Shown here: positions 62,226 to 64,000 of the stretch, in pieces
How the letters are laid out: each line of letters begins with the position of its first letter
Position numbering within the stretch: position 1 is the stretch's first letter
Assembly (NCBI GenBank): GCA_028710885.1
Contig: JAQTTG010000003.1
Span: forward strand, 356,934-420,933
Direction: 5' to 3'
DNA from: Sulfuricurvum sp.
GTDB lineage: Bacteria; Campylobacterota; Campylobacteria; Campylobacterales; Sulfurimonadaceae
DNA length: 64,000 nt
The notes under the pieces: generated by a model
Told to the model about the DNA's origin: nothing
Seen by the model: the letters and a program-made list of their open reading frames with translations, nothing else
The model's database searches: none
Position numbers and translations under genes: made by a program

Positions 62226-63122
62226 ATGATTTATACCGTTTATCACAGCACTCGATTTTTTTATCAACAAGAAGTTGGTTTTAGTCATAATCTTATACGG
62301 TTGCAGCCGCGTAGTACACCAATACAAGAAGTCATTAATTTTGATATGACGATTGAACCTATTGCAGCAGAATCAGAAATATTTACCGATTTTTTTGGTA
62401 ATCGTATCCATCATTTGTTAATACGCGAATCCCATTCACAACTACACGTAGTTGCTCAATCCAGAGTAAAAATCAATTTTAATGCACTTGAAATACTCCA
62501 AGACAATTGTAATAGGGTTTCGAGTCTTACGTATGCACAAGCACAAGAGCGGATGATGTTTTTAACTCCTGAAATCATAGAAGCAAAGCAATTTGCACTA
62601 AAAAGCCCTTTATTGCCGATCGCATCAGTAGAGATTGTTAATTACGCATTGATGTCAATTAAACACGAACGTTCTTTATATGAAGGCATATTGGAGTTTA
62701 TGGGGCGTATATTTTCTGATTTTTCTTTTGTTAGTGGATTCAGTGACCTTAGTACACCGGTAGAAAGAGTGTTTTCCGAGAAAAAAGGAGTATGTCAAGA
62801 TTTTGCTCATTTTGCAATTACAGCATTGCGCTCTTTGGGGATACCAACCCGATATATGAGTGGTTATATTGAAACTACTCCGCCAGAAGGGGAAGAGAAA
62901 CTATTTGGAAGTGATGCTTCACATGCATGGTTTTCAGTCTATTTTCCCGGTTTTGGATGGTTTGATTTTGATCCAACTAACAATATGGTTCCAAAAAATC
63001 AACATATAGTGCTTGGTTATGGTAGAGACTATAGTGATATTTCACCTATTCAAGGGGTAATACATGGCAGTGGACAAAGTCGTTTAAACGTTATGGTAGA
63101 TGTTTCTCGCGAAGATTATTAA
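62226..63122 (+). CDS. transglutaminase-like cysteine peptidase
   Basis: This 298-residue protein starts MIYTVYHSTRFFYQQEVGFS, the transglutaminase N-terminal domain. The catalytic triad is visible: Cys in GVCQDFAHFAITALRSLGIP (about residue 190), His in DASHAWFSVYFPGFGW (about 235) and Asp in FDFDPTNNM (about 250). It begins 3 nt after the ATP-grasp gene and closes the operon. As a predicted peptidase or amide transferase it may cut or cross-link the product of the ATP-grasp enzyme. Confidence 0.92.
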   Translation: MIYTVYHSTRFFYQQEVGFSHNLIRLQPRSTPIQEVINFDMTIEPIAAESEIFTDFFGNRIHHLLIRESHSQLHVVAQSRVKINFNALEILQDNCNRVSSLTYAQAQERMMFLTPEIIEAKQFALKSPLLPIASVEIVNYALMSIKHERSLYEGILEFMGRIFSDFSFVSGFSDLSTPVERVFSEKKGVCQDFAHFAITALRSLGIPTRYMSGYIETTPPEGEEKLFGSDASHAWFSVYFPGFGWFDFDPTNNMVPKNQHIVLGYGRDYSDISPIQGVIHGSGQSRLNVMVDVSREDY

Positions 63123-63222
63123 AAAATATAGATGCAAAATAAAAATATAAAATTTTTAATGTATATAGTGATATTGTATTCATTCAAGTGTATTAAAATG
63201 ATCTTTTCTAAAGGAAGATACC

Positions 63223-63813
63223 ATGCAACACGAATTAATACAACTTCCATACGCGTATGATGCATTGGAACCTTATTTATCACGAGAGACATTAAGTTAC
63301 CATTATGGTAAACATCATGCAGGGTATGTTACTAAACTAAATGCCTTACTGGTGCAAAGCAAATTTAGTGATATGAGTTTGATTGGCATTGTAATGATGA
63401 GTGAAGGAACAATATTTAACAATGCTGCACAAGTGTTTAATCACGATATGTATTGGCACTCTATGTCTCCAAAAGAAACGGATTTTTCCATCGAACTTGA
63501 AGTGGCTATAAGTCAATCATTTGGAACGATCGAAGAATTCAAAAAAATGTTTAATGAAAAAGCAATCTCTCATTTTGGGTCAGGATGGATATGGCTGAGT
63601 GGAGATAAAAATGGTAAATTATTAATTGAAACCACTGTAAATGCAGACAATCCATTACGACATGGCAATACACCATTATTAACATGCGACCTTTGGGAAC
63701 ATGCATATTATATTGATTATCGAAATGCAAGAGCCGATTATATGGAAAAATGGTGGAAACTAGTAAACTGGGAGTATGTATCAAATAAATTTTATGATTA
63801 TAATAAAAAGTAA
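63223..63813 (+). CDS. sodB: iron superoxide dismutase
   Basis: SodB removes superoxide. The four metal ligands are His27 (SYHYGKHHAGYV), His74 (AAQVFNHDMYW), Asp156 and His160 (DLWEHAYYIDYRN). Gln70 in the AAQ motif and GSGWIWL favour the iron form. It has 196 residues, normal length, and no signal peptide. It lies alone after the transglutaminase operon; GGAAG precedes the ATG. Confidence 0.95.
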   Translation: MQHELIQLPYAYDALEPYLSRETLSYHYGKHHAGYVTKLNALLVQSKFSDMSLIGIVMMSEGTIFNNAAQVFNHDMYWHSMSPKETDFSIELEVAISQSFGTIEEFKKMFNEKAISHFGSGWIWLSGDKNGKLLIETTVNADNPLRHGNTPLLTCDLWEHAYYIDYRNARADYMEKWWKLVNWEYVSNKFYDYNKK

Positions 63814-63909
63814 AATTTATTACGGTCAGCAGATATGTATGGATTTTCTATATATTATAGAAGGAATTAAATCTTTTTTAACTATTCGCTAAATTCTTTA
63901 ATTTTTCTC

Positions 63910-63938
63910 TTGACATTTAAGACTTAATCCCCTATAAT
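63910..63938 (+). promoter_or_regulatory. consensus sigma-70 promoter firing out of the right edge
   Basis: TTGACA (63910-63915) and TATAAT (63933-63938) are spaced by exactly 17 bp, the best promoter in the window. Full-consensus promoters of this kind in Campylobacterota commonly drive rRNA or tRNA operons. Confidence 0.8.
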
Positions 63939-64000
63939 TCCCGTCCACAAACGATGAGACGCTTTGAAAAGAGCATCGAGTTTGAGTTTGAGATCATTGA
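63939..64000 (+). other. leader sequence, possibly of an rRNA/tRNA operon
   Basis: The 62 nt after the promoter contain a hairpin, CGATG (63952-63956) with CATCG (63974-63978), enclosing GCTTTGAAAA, which resembles a boxA antitermination element. No start codon with a ribosome site is visible. The gene itself lies outside the window. Confidence 0.4.

Noticed and set aside
1..64000. CRISPR arrays and tRNA genes
   Set aside because: No regularly spaced direct repeats and no tRNA cloverleaf apart from the tRNA-like part of tmRNA were noticed by eye; a dedicated scan was not possible.

Overview
This window looks like a chromosomal segment of a sulfur- and hydrogen-oxidising Campylobacterota (Epsilonproteobacteria), of the Sulfuricurvum/Sulfurimonas type. 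The grounds are a membrane-bound uptake [NiFe]-hydrogenase cluster with the hydABC/hydE layout of Helicobacter and Wolinella, two different sulfide:quinone oxidoreductase-type flavoproteins, an oxygen-independent hemN, and many chemotaxis, two-component and c-di-GMP proteins. The tmRNA tag is ANNTNYRPAYAVA. Genes are densely packed, often with ATGA-type overlaps. The species assignment is inference.

Layout. 1-3930 (minus): 5' part of a large PAAR-like/RHS polymorphic toxin that runs off the left edge. 4192-15302: hydrogenase structural genes hydA, hydB, hydC, then hydE (HypF-like), a CZB chemoreceptor, hypF and two tandem maturation-protease paralogs. 15277-15969 (minus): an IS1595-type transposase-like gene that looks domesticated. 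16151-22796: a nickel permease, then hypB, hypC, hypD and, after a 2.4-kb insertion, hypE and hypA. The insertion holds a DUF6166-like gene, a stub copy of the hypE 5' end and a KilA-N gene. 22800-34358: a DUF695/RraB fusion, a Tat-exported SQR-like protein, a PAS/chemoreceptor pair, a CBS-PAS-GGDEF-EAL protein, pepN, and a second SQR with a small downstream gene. 34403-38361: a peptide-deformylase-like pseudoenzyme with a membrane tail, a hybrid histidine kinase and a response regulator. 38539-42829: a tightly overlapping hemN / Fe-S protein / HugZ-like / small protein / lgt operon. 42819-45057 (minus): a Spy-like protein with its two-component pair. 45139-48175 (minus): panB, a small lipoprotein, ruvB and perM. 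48296-49437: HPt-like protein and trpA. 49475-49846: tmRNA. 49847-52401: a small accessory island, with an inverted-repeat-bounded unit carrying a RelA/SpoT-type synthetase, followed by an HTH/Fic pair with two palindromic operators. 52595-56199: lipoproteins and small housekeeping genes. 56360-63122: a three-gene transglutaminase/DUF2126, ATP-grasp/alpha-E and transglutaminase operon, a predicted amidoligase/peptidase system without established function. 63223-63813: sodB. At the right edge a consensus sigma-70 promoter fires out of the window.

How the parts fit. The first half is a lithotrophic energy module. HydABC passes electrons from H2 to quinone through cytochrome b. HypA-F, HydE and HydD build and process the NiFe site. 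The NicO-like permease and His-rich HypB supply nickel. The SQRs feed electrons from sulfide into the same quinone pool. The points that most deserve attention are: the Cys-to-Asn change in the proximal-cluster motif of HydA; the tandem HydD paralogs, one of which has lost two metal ligands; the repeated capture of foreign genes at the hypE start codon; the PDF pseudoenzyme; the inverted-repeat-bounded alarmone-synthetase-like unit behind tmRNA; and the ATP-grasp/transglutaminase operon.
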